DNA of 64,000 nucleotides from Siphonodentalium dalli (lineage: Eukaryota; Mollusca; Scaphopoda; Gadilida; Siphonodentaliidae): positions 216,482,151 to 216,546,150 of the forward strand of contig CP136065.1 in NCBI GenBank assembly GCA_032622095.1. The letters run 5' to 3'. Within the stretch, counting starts at the first letter, position 1. Each line of letters begins with the position of its first letter. A program made the position numbers and the translations under genes. This document shows positions 21,979-33,861 of the stretch, piece after piece. Under the pieces are notes generated by a model that saw only the letters and a list, made by a program, of their open reading frames with translations, had not been told where the DNA came from and did no database searches.

Positions 21979-24900
21979 TTAAAATTACTACAACATACGA
22001 TATCTCTACATGATATGCAAAAAGTGTTGGTTAATTTAGATTTTCCTGCCATTTGAAGCCGAAACATTTATGTTTTGCTGAATAAATCGCTCTTTTTCAC
22101 AAAAATAATATTTTTCAAACATTATCAGTCGAACGGATATTGCAATAATGCCGAAATATTTAGTGCATATAGTGTAGTAGTTATCTGAAAAGCATATGAA
22201 GAAAGCAGTTAACAGAAATGTTGAACGGTTTGCGAGATACTGGATTTTAGCTACCCCTCCCCCAAACACGTTTTTGGTCGAAAAATTACTTATTTTTGTT
22301 CAGAACTTTACCAAATTTCCCAATTGATCATACTGTGACCCAACATTATTCATTTGGTGAAATTTGAGCCTGGGGACATTGCTTAAGTGATTAAAGACGT
22401 GTTCGGGCTTACAGACCCCCAAATTACAACAACAACAACAACAACAACCCATTTTATTTACTATTACATACAGTAAGTGTAGCATATCACAAGTACTCCA
22501 TTCTCGCTTAAGGTTGAAATGCAGTAGTTTCAACTATGATCTATTGAGTAATCACATTAAAACGTCCATCTCTGTCATTGTGGCAAAATAGAAACAGTAC
22601 ATCATTACTTATTAGTGTGGTCGTTGAAGCAGAATTTGGGGATCAACCTGGAATAAATTGGATACAAGCTGATTTTGGTGTCATTCGACGCGGAAAAGCC
22701 CCAGGAACAACATATCCAAAATCCGCAAAAATCCGCTGTGGGGAAACTTTGTTATCCAAGATGGCGTCCAACATGGTTGTCTATACTACATCAGTTCTCG
22801 AAACAAGTCATTATACGATATATTGTGGCATCGGAATTACGGCGGTATACCAGTTTGTGTTAAATTATAGTACGGGAGCGAATAGAGTGACACGCACAGA
22901 AAATCATAACATCGTGGCCATGAAATGGCTGTCAAAATGGCCACAACTGCAAGCAATACAACAAATAAAGCAACACATTGGATAACCACATAGGAGTGAA
23001 AATATGTATTGATAATATACAAGTCGGTTGTTGAATATCTTTAAAGGTACACACATCAATAAACAGATCCATCTGAAGGATTTATCGGCCACTGCACCGC
23101 AAATCAAAACCCAATGATTTGCGTCTTTAAAGTTTGGGTGTTCTGCTTATCCAACATCCAATTGTCGGGCCAAAAATAATAATATCGGACATGCAACACA
23201 CGAACTAATGTTTCGCCTCACAGTTCATGGTAGTTTCATTCGGCATGATGATTAATTATTGAATGTAACGCCGAAATTTAAGTGCACACTCTAGTCGTCT
23301 AAATGTTAATTATATTTCCGGAATTGTCAACACTCCCGGTGATATTAAACAATACATATTTGTAGCAATGCTTATTATACTGTAAAGAAACACTCATATC
23401 TTCAATAGATTAGCACCGCGTCTCACCAGAACAAAGAGACGATACAACACACATTGTATATAAGACTAATTTTCATACTGCTAACAAACCGTGTTCTTAG
23501 TAGACAATTTTGTTCAACTTACTTCAATCACAACTTTACAACTGGAATATGCAGCTACGCAATGCACACTATTAGTTTTCAGTATATTTTTGTTTTAAAA
23601 TATCTTACAATTACCACCCATATAATCATGCTAAATATCGAGTGATCACCGTTTAAGAGGTTATTTCAACGTTGAACATTCACGCAATAGTATTAATTGT
23701 GGTTCTGTGTGCAGCAGCTATGTGTAACATTAGGGAGAAGGAGTAAACGTGGTGATGCGGTTGAAGAAAACGTAGTAAGTTTCGCGTAGATGTGGCCTTG
23801 GTGAATTAAACCAAATATAATTTCCAGGTATAAATACAGTCTTTGTCACAGAGTATGTAGGCAATTTTGGTCAAGTTTAGAATTTATTGACGATAGTCTA
23901 TGGTACTCCTTCGTATTTTAATAAATTTAGTTCATGGTATACCACCATGCATTCTTGAGATAAAAGCGAAATATTCGTGTTTTATCACTTGATCTGAGGC
24001 AACTATGACTACTATTTTGAGACACGGACAATAGAAAATCCGCATTTTACCCAGTACTATATGAATATCTTTCATACCGTTTTATATCAGTTAATTTTTT
24101 AAGGTTTCATGCTATAGATATCAAAATAAATGATGATCGGTCACATTCGTGAGACTGCTCGGAGTACACATTTTTCTGCTTCTAGAAAAAGGTCTCATAG
24201 TCAATACATCTCTACTAAATCCCATTTAGCTGTTTAATTACACATATATTACACGATTCAAGATAAGCAGTACAGAAAAAACTGCGTTATGTTTGCGTTT
24301 CTGGGCGTACAAAAGTCAAGATTTAACCATTTCATAAGACCCTGGTTTCGCTTGCTCTCTCGTGAGATACATCAGAGATAATTCGTACATCACTAATCAA
24401 AAGTTTCTCTTATAATCTGCAATCATACTTCCTCGCATAATTCGAGAGTTTGTTCACTCGTATAGGACTAGCTCTTCAATTTTGCACAACATGTAAATTT
24501 CATTCGATTTTGTCCATTTTGGCGGCCATTTTGGGAAATACATTCTACAGATATGGCTTACGACAAAGCAGTGTTTGTATATATTTCAATTTATTACGCA
24601 TTTGGCATTAATTGGAGCACCTACCGCAGAAATTCAATATTTTGCGATAACAACAGACATTATGGACGCCATCTTGGATCCTGAATTTTCCCATGAGCGG
24701 ATTTTTGCGGATTTTGGATATGTTGTTCCTGGTGTTTTCCCGCGTCGAATAACACAAAAATCAGCTTGTACCCAATTTATTCCGGGTTCAATTCTCCAAC
24801 GACCACACTATATTGGAATGTCCTGAATGCAGTAACGGTGGTCCTAGGACTGAACTTCTATGCGCCATACCGAATGTCATTTTATCAGAAATACTTGTGT

Positions 24901-26078
24901 ATTCCCTTATGTAACTGTCCTTTGTTACATGATTCTTAATATTGAGATAATAGTCTTTCAGTTCGTGGTGTGTTCAAGACTTCTAATAGGGCAGGGGGGG
25001 GGGCTCAAAACATAGAACATATTTGAACTAACGCTTCCACCTTCGTCAGACTAGTTTATGAGATATAAAATACAATCTCCATTGTTTCTATAATTTGGTC
25101 GATTTAGAGGGACTCTAACAATCACTATGGCAGCAACAATGATTTTGTTCTGTATATGTTAGTCTATATTATGTGTCGTTTAGAACAAATACTTTAGTTC
25201 CTCAAAGTCGCTATATATTAATATAAAATTACATGTTATAAATAAAATGTGTTGTTGTTGTAACTGGGGGGTTGGAAGCCTGAAAGCATCTATAACCACG
25301 CTCGCGGTGTCTACAGATCAGGTTTTCATCACACGGATCATGATTAGATGCCCATAGAATCATTTAGAAAAGTATGTGATGTCGTTATCATATTTTTTCT
25401 ACCAAATCGCGTTTGGGTGAGCGATACCTAAATTCAATATCTGGCAAACCGTTCAAATTTTCTGTCAAATTCTTTCTACTTCTGATGTTCAGATAACTAT
25501 CGAGCCATATGAATTATATAGCTGGTCACGTGTTGTTTATAACAAAGGTTTTAGTACTTAACATCGATGTTAATGCATGCAAAATTACCTGTTATCAATA
25601 TAATAATTGTTGTTGTTGTTGTTTTTGTAAATGGGGGTCTGGAAGCATGATCACATCTGTAATCAATTAAACGATATCTCTGGACAAAACGTTCAGTACA
25701 AGATTCATATTGGGTCCCATTAAGATCAATTAGAAAATGTTTGTAAAGTCGTTATAAAAAATATGTATTTTTTCGACCAAAAACCTGTTTAGGGAGGGGT
25801 AGCTAAAATCCAGTATCTCGCAAACCGTTCAAAATTTCTGTTATGTTAAACTCTTTCTTCATATGCTTGTCAGATAACTACTACACCATATGCACTAAAT
25901 ATTTCGGCATTATTGCAATATCCGTTTAAATGATAATGTTTGAAAAATATTATTTTTGTGAAAAAGAGCGATTTTTCAGCAAAAAATAAATGTTTCGGCT
26001 CCAAATGGCAGGAAATTCTAAATTAACCAACACTTTTTGCATATCATGTAGAGATATGGTATGTTGTAGTAATTTTAA
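21979..26078. mobile_element. 4.1-kb foldback element with long diverged arms, TTAA at both ends
   Basis: TTAA at 21979-21982 and 26075-26078 bound AATTACTACAACATA and its inverse. The outer arms (21979-22300 against about 25760-26078) match closely in inverse order, for example AAAAGTGTTGGTTAATTTAG, AAATATTTCGGCATTATTGC on the right, and GAGATACTGGATTTTAGCTA. Inner parts also mirror each other (22620-22770 against 24660-24820, with GGATTTTGGATATGTTGTTC on the right). The right arm carries an extra tandem copy with TTGTTGTTG (25250 and 25610). No transposase seen; the frames at 22578-22985 and 24575-24826 are parts of the arms. Confidence 0.75.
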
Positions 26079-26139
26079 GTTTGCGATCAGTTTATTCCTG
26101 GTATGGTAATAATAAAGGCGTTGCTTCTCCATAAAAATC

Positions 26140-26332
26140 AACATCACATTATGTATGTCTGCGGATAGCATATTTACTTATCTGTTAGGTTGTCTAGTGA
26201 ACACAAAATTAACATTACTTCCCGTCAGCAAATTACTTAGACCATACTTGATCTGATTTCACGGAAATGGGACAAAGGAATATTAACTGAAGTGTATCCT
26301 AACCTTGGTCCCATGTTCGGCCTCAATATGCA
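26140..26332 (+). repeat. Duplicated 5' flank shared by exon copies 3 and 4
   Basis: This block matches 33193-33385 upstream of copy 4, with ATTATGTATGTCTGCGGATA, TCTGATTTCACG, GACAAAGGAA and CCTTGGTCCCATG. The match ends abruptly at CAATATGCAT, where copy 3 has a further insertion. It is a candidate conserved upstream region of this exon lineage. Confidence 0.85.
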
Positions 26333-26650
26333 TACAAGATACAAGATACAAGAATTTATTGCAAAACACCTCAATGGGTAGTTTCAAGATACTTGATGAG
26401 TATCATATACATAAATAAGCAATGCATAAATAAATTAATATAACAAACACAGTTCTTATCAACATTTCCTCAACAATTTATTCAAGTTTTATTATTCCAT
26501 CGAAGGAAGAACAGCCGGACTAGGTTGCAAACTTTGTTCATTAATTTAATAACATTTCTCATAATCAGTGCAAATTTATATGCGTCATTCAATTAAATTC
26601 ACTATCGTTTTTCTGAATTTCGCTGAATAAATTAGATTAGTACTTGCATA
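26333..26650 (-). mobile_element. Retroelement 3'-tail fragment inserted upstream of copy 3 (shared with copy 2)
   Basis: Copy 4 lacks this segment. It starts with ACAAGATACAAGATACAAG and AATTTATTGC, which read on the minus strand as GCAATAAATTCTTGTATC followed by a short tandem tail, the layout of a LINE or SINE 3' end. It contains no protein. The same sequence without that tail occurs at 13081-13370. Confidence 0.55.
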
Positions 26651-26736
26651 TGATGCAGAAATAGTTACTTATGATGGCAACGTTTACATTTGTGCGGAGT
26701 GAAAGTCATCACTGTCATGGTTACATACTTGTGAAT

Positions 26737-27570
26737 CACGGTGGGGAATCACGTGGTTTCGAGTTGATGAGTATCACGCATTCAAAATTACCGAGGCGAT
26801 CGAAAACGCCACCAGAAGCGAGGAAAACATGGTAATAAATAGAGGATCTCACATGAGTTTCTATTTTATACGGAATTTATCAACCGAGTCCACTAAATTC
26901 GATTTGAGCCGAGGTTTACCGAGGCTCAAATAGAATTTAGAGGACGATGTTGATAAATTACGTATAAAATAGGACGAGTGTGAGATACCTTTTATCACAT
27001 GATCAAATAAACCCGAAGCAACGCGAAATATTCATCGAAAAAAAAAACAATCATAAACTACAGCGATCGCAAGTGATTTGAAGAACGCCGTGACGTCATC
27101 GCACGCGCTGATATTAAACGTGTCTATTACCGATAATTATGAAACTGCTTTTATGGCCAAATTATGTGATAAACTAAGATATGACATATTACATTACATA
27201 GTATTTTTACAGCTATGAGCAGATGCTATACTATTTTTCAAACAAGCTGATACCTCATTTATGTCCAAATTAACATTTGTTTGCTCTAACATTCTGACCA
27301 AAGTTGTCAGTCGAAGGATTTCCCAAGATATATGGACTGGTGTATTCCACGCACCTCTGACTGGCAACTTGGTCAGAATGTTATAGAAAACCGCTAAGTA
27401 TTTCCTAACAAATAAGGTATCCACTTGTTTAAAAAATAAACCAGCATTTGCTCGTAACAGTAAAACTGCTATGTTTTGTGTCAGTTCCTCGTATATTATG
27501 ATTTTGTGCGTTTGCACATTTTGAATGTGTGGTACTCACCAACATCGAAACCACGTGGTACCCCACCGTG
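26737..27570. mobile_element. 834-bp TIR element (CACGGTGGGG ends) in the copy 3 flank
   Basis: The inverted ends CACGGTGGGGAATCACGTGG and the matching inverse extend about 44 bases with a few mismatches (shared CACGTGGTTTCGA, TGAGTA). Flanks of exon copies 2 and 4 lack it, which confirms an insertion, although about ten bases of the target appear to have been lost. Inside are an imperfect hairpin of about 65-bp arms (26848-26992) and an inverted repeat around ACATTCTGACCAA (27287-27384). No transposase. Confidence 0.7.
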
Positions 27571-27696
27571 CTAGGGAGAAATTGTGCGAAAATAGAATAT
27601 CGCTGATAAAAATTAATGTCTTTGACTTCGTGGTATTCGTGTATTTATCGACCTATAGTATCCCTCCTCACAAACTACATGTACACGATCTTAAAG

Positions 27697-28063
27697 ATAT
27701 ATTATGGACTTGTTTCGGTGCGTGAAACTGATAAGTTAGTATTGAGGCGCTATGTCAACTGGTAGAATGTAGCATTCTACTAACATCGCCGAAAATCTCA
27801 AAGAAAGCGACAATATACAACACCATATAAATCGCCGTCTGAACTACGCTTAATTGTAAATATTTACACCTCGATTCGGGACGCAACAATCGGCGATAAA
27901 CTAACGCAAATGATTTTTCCACCGAGAGTCATTGCATTGAATTAATATATAAGAATGACGGTGTGTGTGCTGTACATTTGGACTAATATTCGTAAAAATA
28001 ACTACCTTGAGCAAGATTATTCTCCATTTCTATATTGATCACCCGACCGGAGTGTTTCACATC
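27697..28063. mobile_element. Unclassified insertion of about 365 bp in the copy 3 flank
   Basis: The copy 2 flank runs directly from TTTTAAGG to TCAGATTAGATTGATT (near 13670), whereas the copy 3 flank has about 365 extra bases between the equivalent points. No clear terminal repeats were recognised, so it could be an old insertion, or copy 2 could carry a deletion. Confidence 0.45.
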
Positions 28064-28159
28064 AGATTAGATTGATTGATTGTTTATTCCAGTCATTGTT
28101 ACATGGTACAAGGAAAATAACATACAGTAACATGCACAATTAGACATGTGCGTTTATTA

Positions 28160-28716
28160 TGGGTTGTTTACATTGCTGTATATCTGTATACAGTTCTACG
28201 CGCACACTGGTGTAAACGGATTGATATAGAAATGAACACAGAAAGAAAACGGTATTCGTTCGTGTGAGCAAAAATCGTGTCCGTTATAATTCACGGTCAA
28301 CACGGCATTGCGACAGGCAAATCTGGTTTGATTAATTGTTACCCGGGCTTGGCGAATGTGCGTAATCTTTCTTGTCATTTCAACCCATGTATTTCATATG
28401 TAATACAACGAACACCGAGACAGTTGTCAGAAAAATCGGTGCGCCATCTTTCTGTGACAGTAGCCCACGGCCAGGCCCACCATCTCCCGCTTCTCTTGGA
28501 CTCAACTGACGCTGACGCAGCACAGATCAAATCGCTTTGGTCTGCTTACAGTTGATTCATTATTTTTGTCTGGCCTAAACTGACCCGAATTGCCAATCAC
28601 CAGAATACTGATGAGCGCGCGTTCACTATCAGTAATCATGTTGTGATCACAGTAAATCCGCGACACGTGACTTTACACAGCTCTGTGTACCGATCTACAC
28701 CAATGTAAACACACCC
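28160..28716. mobile_element. 557-bp TIR element with TTA target duplication in the copy 3 flank
   Basis: The ends GGGTTGTTTACATTG and the inverse of GGGTGTGTTTACATTG are flanked by TTA at 28157-28159 and 28717-28719. The copy 2 flank has the empty site (GTTTATGAGGAACAC near 13775). TTA duplication with GGG-type ends suggests PIF/Harbinger. The 92-codon open frame at 28277 lies inside and has no recognised motif. Confidence 0.75.
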
Positions 28717-28990
28717 TTAGGAACACAAGGTTATACTCCCATGACGAATCCAACAAACGGTGACTACGCGTTTACCGCATGACATAGTCCATTGTTTGGC
28801 CTCAATATTCATATAATTCATAACATTATGCTGGTCAGAATACACATCTAAGAACTTTAACAATGACTGGCGAATATATCAATGCATGGACATAACTCAT
28901 TATCTGAAGACCTGGTATAACTTAAACCGCCAGATGATATAAGACATTGAGTACAAGAGGATATATTTGTTTAAAAGTTTGGCGACAAAG

Positions 28991-29326
28991 ATGCAGTCGT
29001 TCACCGTTCTGGACTGGGTTATTGTTTTAGCGTGTTTATGCGTGCCGTTTATCCTAGCTATTCGAATATGGTTCGGCCAGAAAAAATCCAATTCGAAAAT
29101 CGAGTACTTGCTGGCTGGCAGACGTATGAACATTATTCCTATCGCGCTGTCTCTGTTTATTACATTTGTTTCGGGAATTTCGGTGATCGCGGTGCCGTTA
29201 GAATGCTACCAGTTCGGTTGCGTTAACTGGTTCCTCATGGCCGTAGGGTTATCCGCGTCCTACATTGTTGGCGGTTATACTATTGTTCCCATGATTCATC
29301 CACTGGAATTGACGAGTGCATTTGAG
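28991..29326 (+). CDS. SLC5-type sodium/solute symporter, coding exon 1 (copy 3, intact)
   Basis: The exon encodes 112 residues from ATG 28991 to GAG 29324-29326, followed by the donor GTGAGC in phase 0. Helix 1 (L-D-W-V-I-V-L-A-C-L-C-V-P-F) is followed by S-K-I-E-Y-L-L-A-G-R-R-M, helix 2 with L-F-I-T-F-V-S-G-I-S-V, the turn V-P-L-E-C-Y, helix 3 and P-M-I-H-P-L-E-L-T-S-A-F-E. An upstream open stretch of eight codons without ATG is ignored. It is the intact counterpart of copy 2 and is also close to copy 4. At least five insertions or rearrangements separate its 5' flank from theirs. No downstream exon is found before copy 4, 4.2 kb away. Confidence 0.85.
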
Positions 29327-29599
29327 GTGAGCTCCTTATGAATGTAATACTTAGATGATATTACAGCCCTGGTAACCTCATATCAGACTGAGACCGAAGG
29401 TAAATTTTCAGTTCCGAGGGTCGAGCCGTTTCTGTATAATCAATCGGTAGATAAAAGCCAATTGCAACAGGATTTCAAATTTGACACTGTGTGTCGATAG
29501 TAGTCCACAATGTGACGTCACATGAAGGAACATTGGCGATTCAGACTGCATAATCCATAATGTTATATTCATTCCACGAATCGCAATAACTTCAGTTAC

Positions 29600-29840
29600 C
29601 GGCGGCCGATCACAAAAATCTTTTCGACAACGTGCTCATTCAGAAAATAATCTTTTCGCAAAACTTCCCTCTTCAAATGTCATTTTAACACATATACAGC
29701 ATCCATCGGAAATCCCACTATATTGCAACGGAAATACCGTTATGTTTGCAACATATATTAACATTACCTTGCCTCGATTGTGTAGAGACTATTTATTTGG
29801 ACACCCCACTCGTCTGTCTCTGTACGCCTAGTTGTGTACG
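29600..29840 (+). repeat. Dispersed repeat family R1, copy 2 (partial)
   Basis: It shares AAATGTCATTTTAACACATA, CATCGGAAATCCCACTATAT and TTGCAACGGAAATA with 20870-21000, then extends through GGACACCCCACTCGTC and GTACGCCTAGTTG, which also occur (inverted) at 31885-31925. A TTAA element begins 25 bases later. Confidence 0.8.
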
Positions 29841-29864
29841 ACGAGAGTCACCAGTTGCGACGTT

Positions 29865-30264
29865 TTAACCCTTTACCCAACAGAACGGCCCTGTGCCAAT
29901 GCATTCTCTTATATATGCGAGTCGACCATAGGTCGCCTCGCATATATAAGAGAATGCATTGGCTTAACACATTAAAAATTATAAAATTGTTAAAGAATGT
30001 AAGAAAAAATGGTAAAAAGTGTTAAAAAAAAGAACTTTTTAGGCCAATGCATTCTCTTATATATGCGAGGCGACCTATGGTCGACTCGCATATATAAGAG
30101 AATTCATTGGCACAGGGCATAACTGTAACCATCACAATGTGGTCAATGAACCGGTTCCAATGATATCCATATTTGTATGGTTTTATTGAGACAGACCGAA
30201 GATATTTTAGGCGGTTGAAGATTTATTTGGGCGTTTTTGGCCGTTTTGTTGGGTAAAGGGTTAA
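29865..30264. mobile_element. piggyBac-like TTAA MITE with double-hairpin core, copy 2
   Basis: TTAA at 29865 and 30261, with the same ends (CCCTTTACCCAACA) and same double-hairpin core as 21116-21518. The two copies are similar throughout, differing mainly in the A/T spacer (shorter T run) and in scattered substitutions, for example GAATTCATTGG in the right hairpin. Confidence 0.88.
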
Positions 30265-31879
30265 AAGAATCGTACAGTATAATGATACGTTCCTCTCGAC
30301 TCATTTAATCATAACAATGTCTTCGAAATGTCACGCCATTGATCTTATAGACTGTCTGAATGAAACAAGGTATTCTTATTAACATTTAGTGACTTTGTTC
30401 GACTCCGCAAGTAACAAAACTGTATTTGGGGTGGGGTGTATGTTAAATTCTGTGATGAAATTATGTATACGTCAGTGTATCCGTGTGAATTTACTAACAA
30501 ACACTACAGGACGTATATGTGCACCATCGCCTTATATCTGCGGTGATGTGGCGAAGGTGTCGTGACTGTGAGTGCCAACTTGGGTATAACTACATGTATT
30601 TCGACTGGCCAGTCCCGAAAAGTCCAACAAGTGCTAGCTTCGAGTTGCACCTCATGGGTTGGAATTTTCCATCATATACCCTTTGGTAAAACGATCTAGA
30701 TTCACATTGAAAACACAAAACAATGGGGGGGGGGGGTAGATAGCGCCCCACATCACCAAGTCCCTGGATGCTATTTATATATGCCCACATTTACGACAAA
30801 ACATGGACGTATTTTTTTCCAGGCCCACCGGTGATTTTTATATATTGTAAAATTAACGTTTTGTCCCTAGCATTTGCTGGCATTTTTACTCGAATTTCTA
30901 CATAACCCTACAGAAATTCAGGTAAATTTTGTAAACAGATATCGTTTACAAAATAGCAAATAGAAGGCAATCGTTAATCGTATACTAAACACCTCAAAAA
31001 AGTAAGTCCCCACCTCATAATACCTATATCTCAAGTGTTATTCGTCCGATCGTGTTAAAATTTTAAACGAATTGAGAACATGGTAAATGAAGAACATTGC
31101 GGTAGCTATTTATCCCTATAGTTTTCTAACATTCCTCTGTTTGATGCTTGATTGGACAATTTGCCACCTTCAAAAATTACAATGTCAACTTTGAACCTCA
31201 ACGGAATCGTGTGTTGATGGGTAAACTGGGTGATCAGTGTTTGTTAAGTATCATCGGCCATATTACTGCATGGGATTTTCTTGAAAATGACCAGATGGTA
31301 CTATATATGGGAATTTATGAACTTTCAAACCACCCCCATATCTGGTCTACTTCATTCACTCGAATGGATCCCTGTCCCTTATGGTGGACCAAGCAAGGGA
31401 TAATTACACATATTCATAGGATACAAACACCTACGTAACTCATGTCGTTCGTAGAATTTTTTTTTTTTTAACGGAATTTGATTTCAAGAAACTAGCGGTC
31501 TTTAGTACAATCAGTTTCTTGAAATGTGGCTGAGTTTTCTTGTCGCATTCGGTGAGAAACCTATCCTTAGAGTGACCTGCTTTGCGGGTTGTTTGCCTAA
31601 ATCTATGGTGATATCACTGTGCCATACGGGGTAAGAGTGAATGTCGGGGACCATATATACTTTCAGCACGGTATCTATTGATTAACATCTTTTATCGAGA
31701 AATCGGGAAAAGGATGTGGAACGAAATAGAGTCTTCGTCGTGTGTTTCACGAAGGTTAATAATGGCCATCGGGAGGTGGAACTTGTCTAATATGGAAACC
31801 TTATTCATGGTTTCGTCTTTGCACACAAATCCCATCATCACAACTTGACGTACAGATCTTCGAAACTAGTGATCAGCAA
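30265..31879. other. No gene recognised
   Basis: No convincing exon here. A G-run (30724-30735) and a patch around 30995-31140 (CTCAAAAAAGTAAGTCCCC, then TATTCGTCCGATCG) look repeat-derived. The 96-codon frame at 31148 has no recognised motif. Confidence 0.45.
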
Positions 31880-32312
31880 CTTAAACAACTAGGCGTACAG
31901 AAACTGACGAGTGGGGTGTCCAGATAGAGAGTCTCTATTTTCAGATTTTGAATACACCCTAGCCAAGGTAATGTCAGTACATATAGCAAACATAACGTCC
32001 TTTCCGTTGCAATATAGTGGGATTTCCGATAGATGCTGTATATGTGTTAACATGACATTTGAAGAGGGAATTTTTGCGAGAAAGGACGTTGTTTATCTTT
32101 AAAAAGAGTCCTTCACTCAAGTGGAGCCCGCTTGCGATCGGCAAAAGTGTAAGCACAATATATACTTACGTTCATAGCTGTTGGGGAAACCGTCTATCCA
32201 GTCTGAAAACTTTATGGCGTTGTTTGACTCTTCTGCAGTATTTTGTAATAAAAATAGAATGTTCTCGCCTGGTCGAAAGCGACTTCCGATTATGTGTTTG
32301 TACATACGGTTT
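31880..32312 (-). repeat. Dispersed repeat family R1, copy 3 (inverted)
   Basis: Reverse-complement copy of the 20618-21002 unit plus the extension seen at 29600-29840. Landmarks include GGCGTACAG, GAGTGGGGTGTCC, TATAGTGGGATTTCCGAT, GCCCGCTTGCGATCGGCAA and GGTCGAAAGCGACTTCCGAT. Overlapping frames on both strands are not called as genes. Confidence 0.85.
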
Positions 32313-33192
32313 GTCCTGCTTGGGGACGCTCTAACATTATCCGTGTGGTGTATAACACACGGATAAGAACATGGGATCTGAAATAGACACACATTACTTC
32401 TCCATCAAATATACGTGGAACTGAATATAGTGGGGCATATACCGTCTCACCAATTAACCATCGTAGGTAAATGGTGACGGTGTTCACCTTACTCGTCAAT
32501 GAGTATTTAGTATAGAAAGGGTTAACATAAAGTGTGATGTACATATGAGAATTGGTGGAGCATAAAGTTTCTAAGAGAGCTGAGTGTTCGCCATATCTTT
32601 ACACGTTGGTGTAAAAGGTGGCAATTCTTGTAGGGATAAAAAAAATAATCATCAGCTGAAAAACAACAGTGCAAGAATCGTCTGAAAATATCCTCGTGCA
32701 TAGAAATCGCCATATCTAATTTCCGCGGTTGATTTTGCTGATTTATCAAAGCCGTATATTTCTAATTGTCCAGCGGACTCCAACATGTAGTCATTATTCC
32801 TTGTCCTAACATCTGAGAACAACTTGAATACCCATCCACCAATAGATACAAAACATGTACGAAACGATGTGACTTGTGAATTATGCAAGACTGTGTTGTA
32901 AAAAGGTACTATAATATATCACGATATGGTGCCCATTCAGAATCAGTGTGCGACAATCATGGGTTTTTTTTTGTGTCCGTCGGCACCAAGACAAATTATC
33001 TTTGCCGAGAAAGCAGTGTGGTTTACGCGGAGAAAATGAAATAAAAAATGCACAGTAACACCATTAAATTTCATTGCTCGAAATGTATTACAAAACACGA
33101 TTTACTGGCGTTGTTACAAAACCGCTGATTACATAACGAATACCGCCGCTTACATACGACGGTTATCTGCATATTTCACAGGTATACAAAAC
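32313..33192. other. No gene recognised
   Basis: Short open frames on the minus strand (32290-32888) have no domain pattern. Nothing else seen. Confidence 0.4.
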
Positions 33193-33519
33193 AGCATCCC
33201 ATTATGTATGTCTGCGGATAGCATATTTACTTCTCTCTGAGGTTGTCTAGCGAAAACAAAATGCACATTACTTCACGTCACCAATTTGAATACAAACAGA
33301 TCTGATTTCACGCTAATGAGACAAAGGAAATTAACTGAAGTATATCCAAACCTTGGTCCCATGTGCGGCCTCAATATGCATATCACGCAGAAACAGACAA
33401 TTATGATGGCGACGTTTACATTTATGCAGAGTGACAGTCATCACTGTCATTGTCAATAATTCGAGTTGTGAATCAAGATTAACATAGGGAGAAATTGTTT
33501 CAAAATATTGACGACAACT
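33193..33519 (+). promoter_or_regulatory. Conserved 5' flank of exon copy 4 (candidate regulatory region)
   Basis: Without the insertions seen at copy 3, this is the most compact version of the flank shared by copies 2, 3 and 4. It runs from ATTATGTATGTCTGCGGATA through GATGGCGACGTTTACATTTATGC and GAAATTGTTT to the start codon. Its conservation could simply reflect common origin; a promoter role is inference. Confidence 0.35.
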
Positions 33520-33861
33520 ATGCGGTTGTCTGGAGCTCGAGTACTTGATTGGGTTATCGTATTTGCATGATTGTTCGTACCGTTTATCCTGGCTTTTCGA
33601 CTATGGATACTTCAGAAACAAACGAATTCGAAAATTGAATACTTGCTGGCTGGCAGACGTATGAACACGATTCCTACCGCAATGTCTCTGATTTGTACCT
33701 TTGTTTCGGGAATAGCTGTGACCGCGGTGCCGTTAGAGTTCTATCAGCTCGGTACCGCCCGCTGGTTCCTTTATCCCGGCGCGGTGTCCATGTGCTATAT
33801 TTTCAACTATCACTCTATTGTTCCCATTATCCATCCGCTCGAATTAACAAGTGCATTTGAG
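33520..33861 (+). pseudogene. SLC5 exon 1, copy 4, with in-frame TGA
   Basis: The frame starts at ATG 33520 (M-R-L-S-G-A-R-V-L-D-W-V-I-V-F-A) and meets TGA at 33568-33570 in helix 1, exactly where copies 2 and 3 have TGT (Cys). It then stays open through N-S-K-I-E-Y-L-L-A-G-R-R-M, helix 2, V-P-L-E-F-Y, helix 3 and L-T-S-A-F-E to GAG 33859-33861 and an intact GTGAGT donor. Everything except the one codon looks functional, so the break is recent or the codon is read through. Recoding as selenocysteine is conceivable but has no precedent known to me in this family. The simplest reading is a pseudo-exon. Confidence 0.75.

Noticed and set aside
22578-22985. 135-codon frame as a gene
   Set aside because: It falls within an arm of the 4.1-kb foldback, is mirrored by a broken frame in the other arm, and shows no domain.
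28277-28555. 92-codon frame in front of exon copy 3
   Set aside because: It lies wholly inside a TIR insertion absent from the sister flank and has no recognisable motif.
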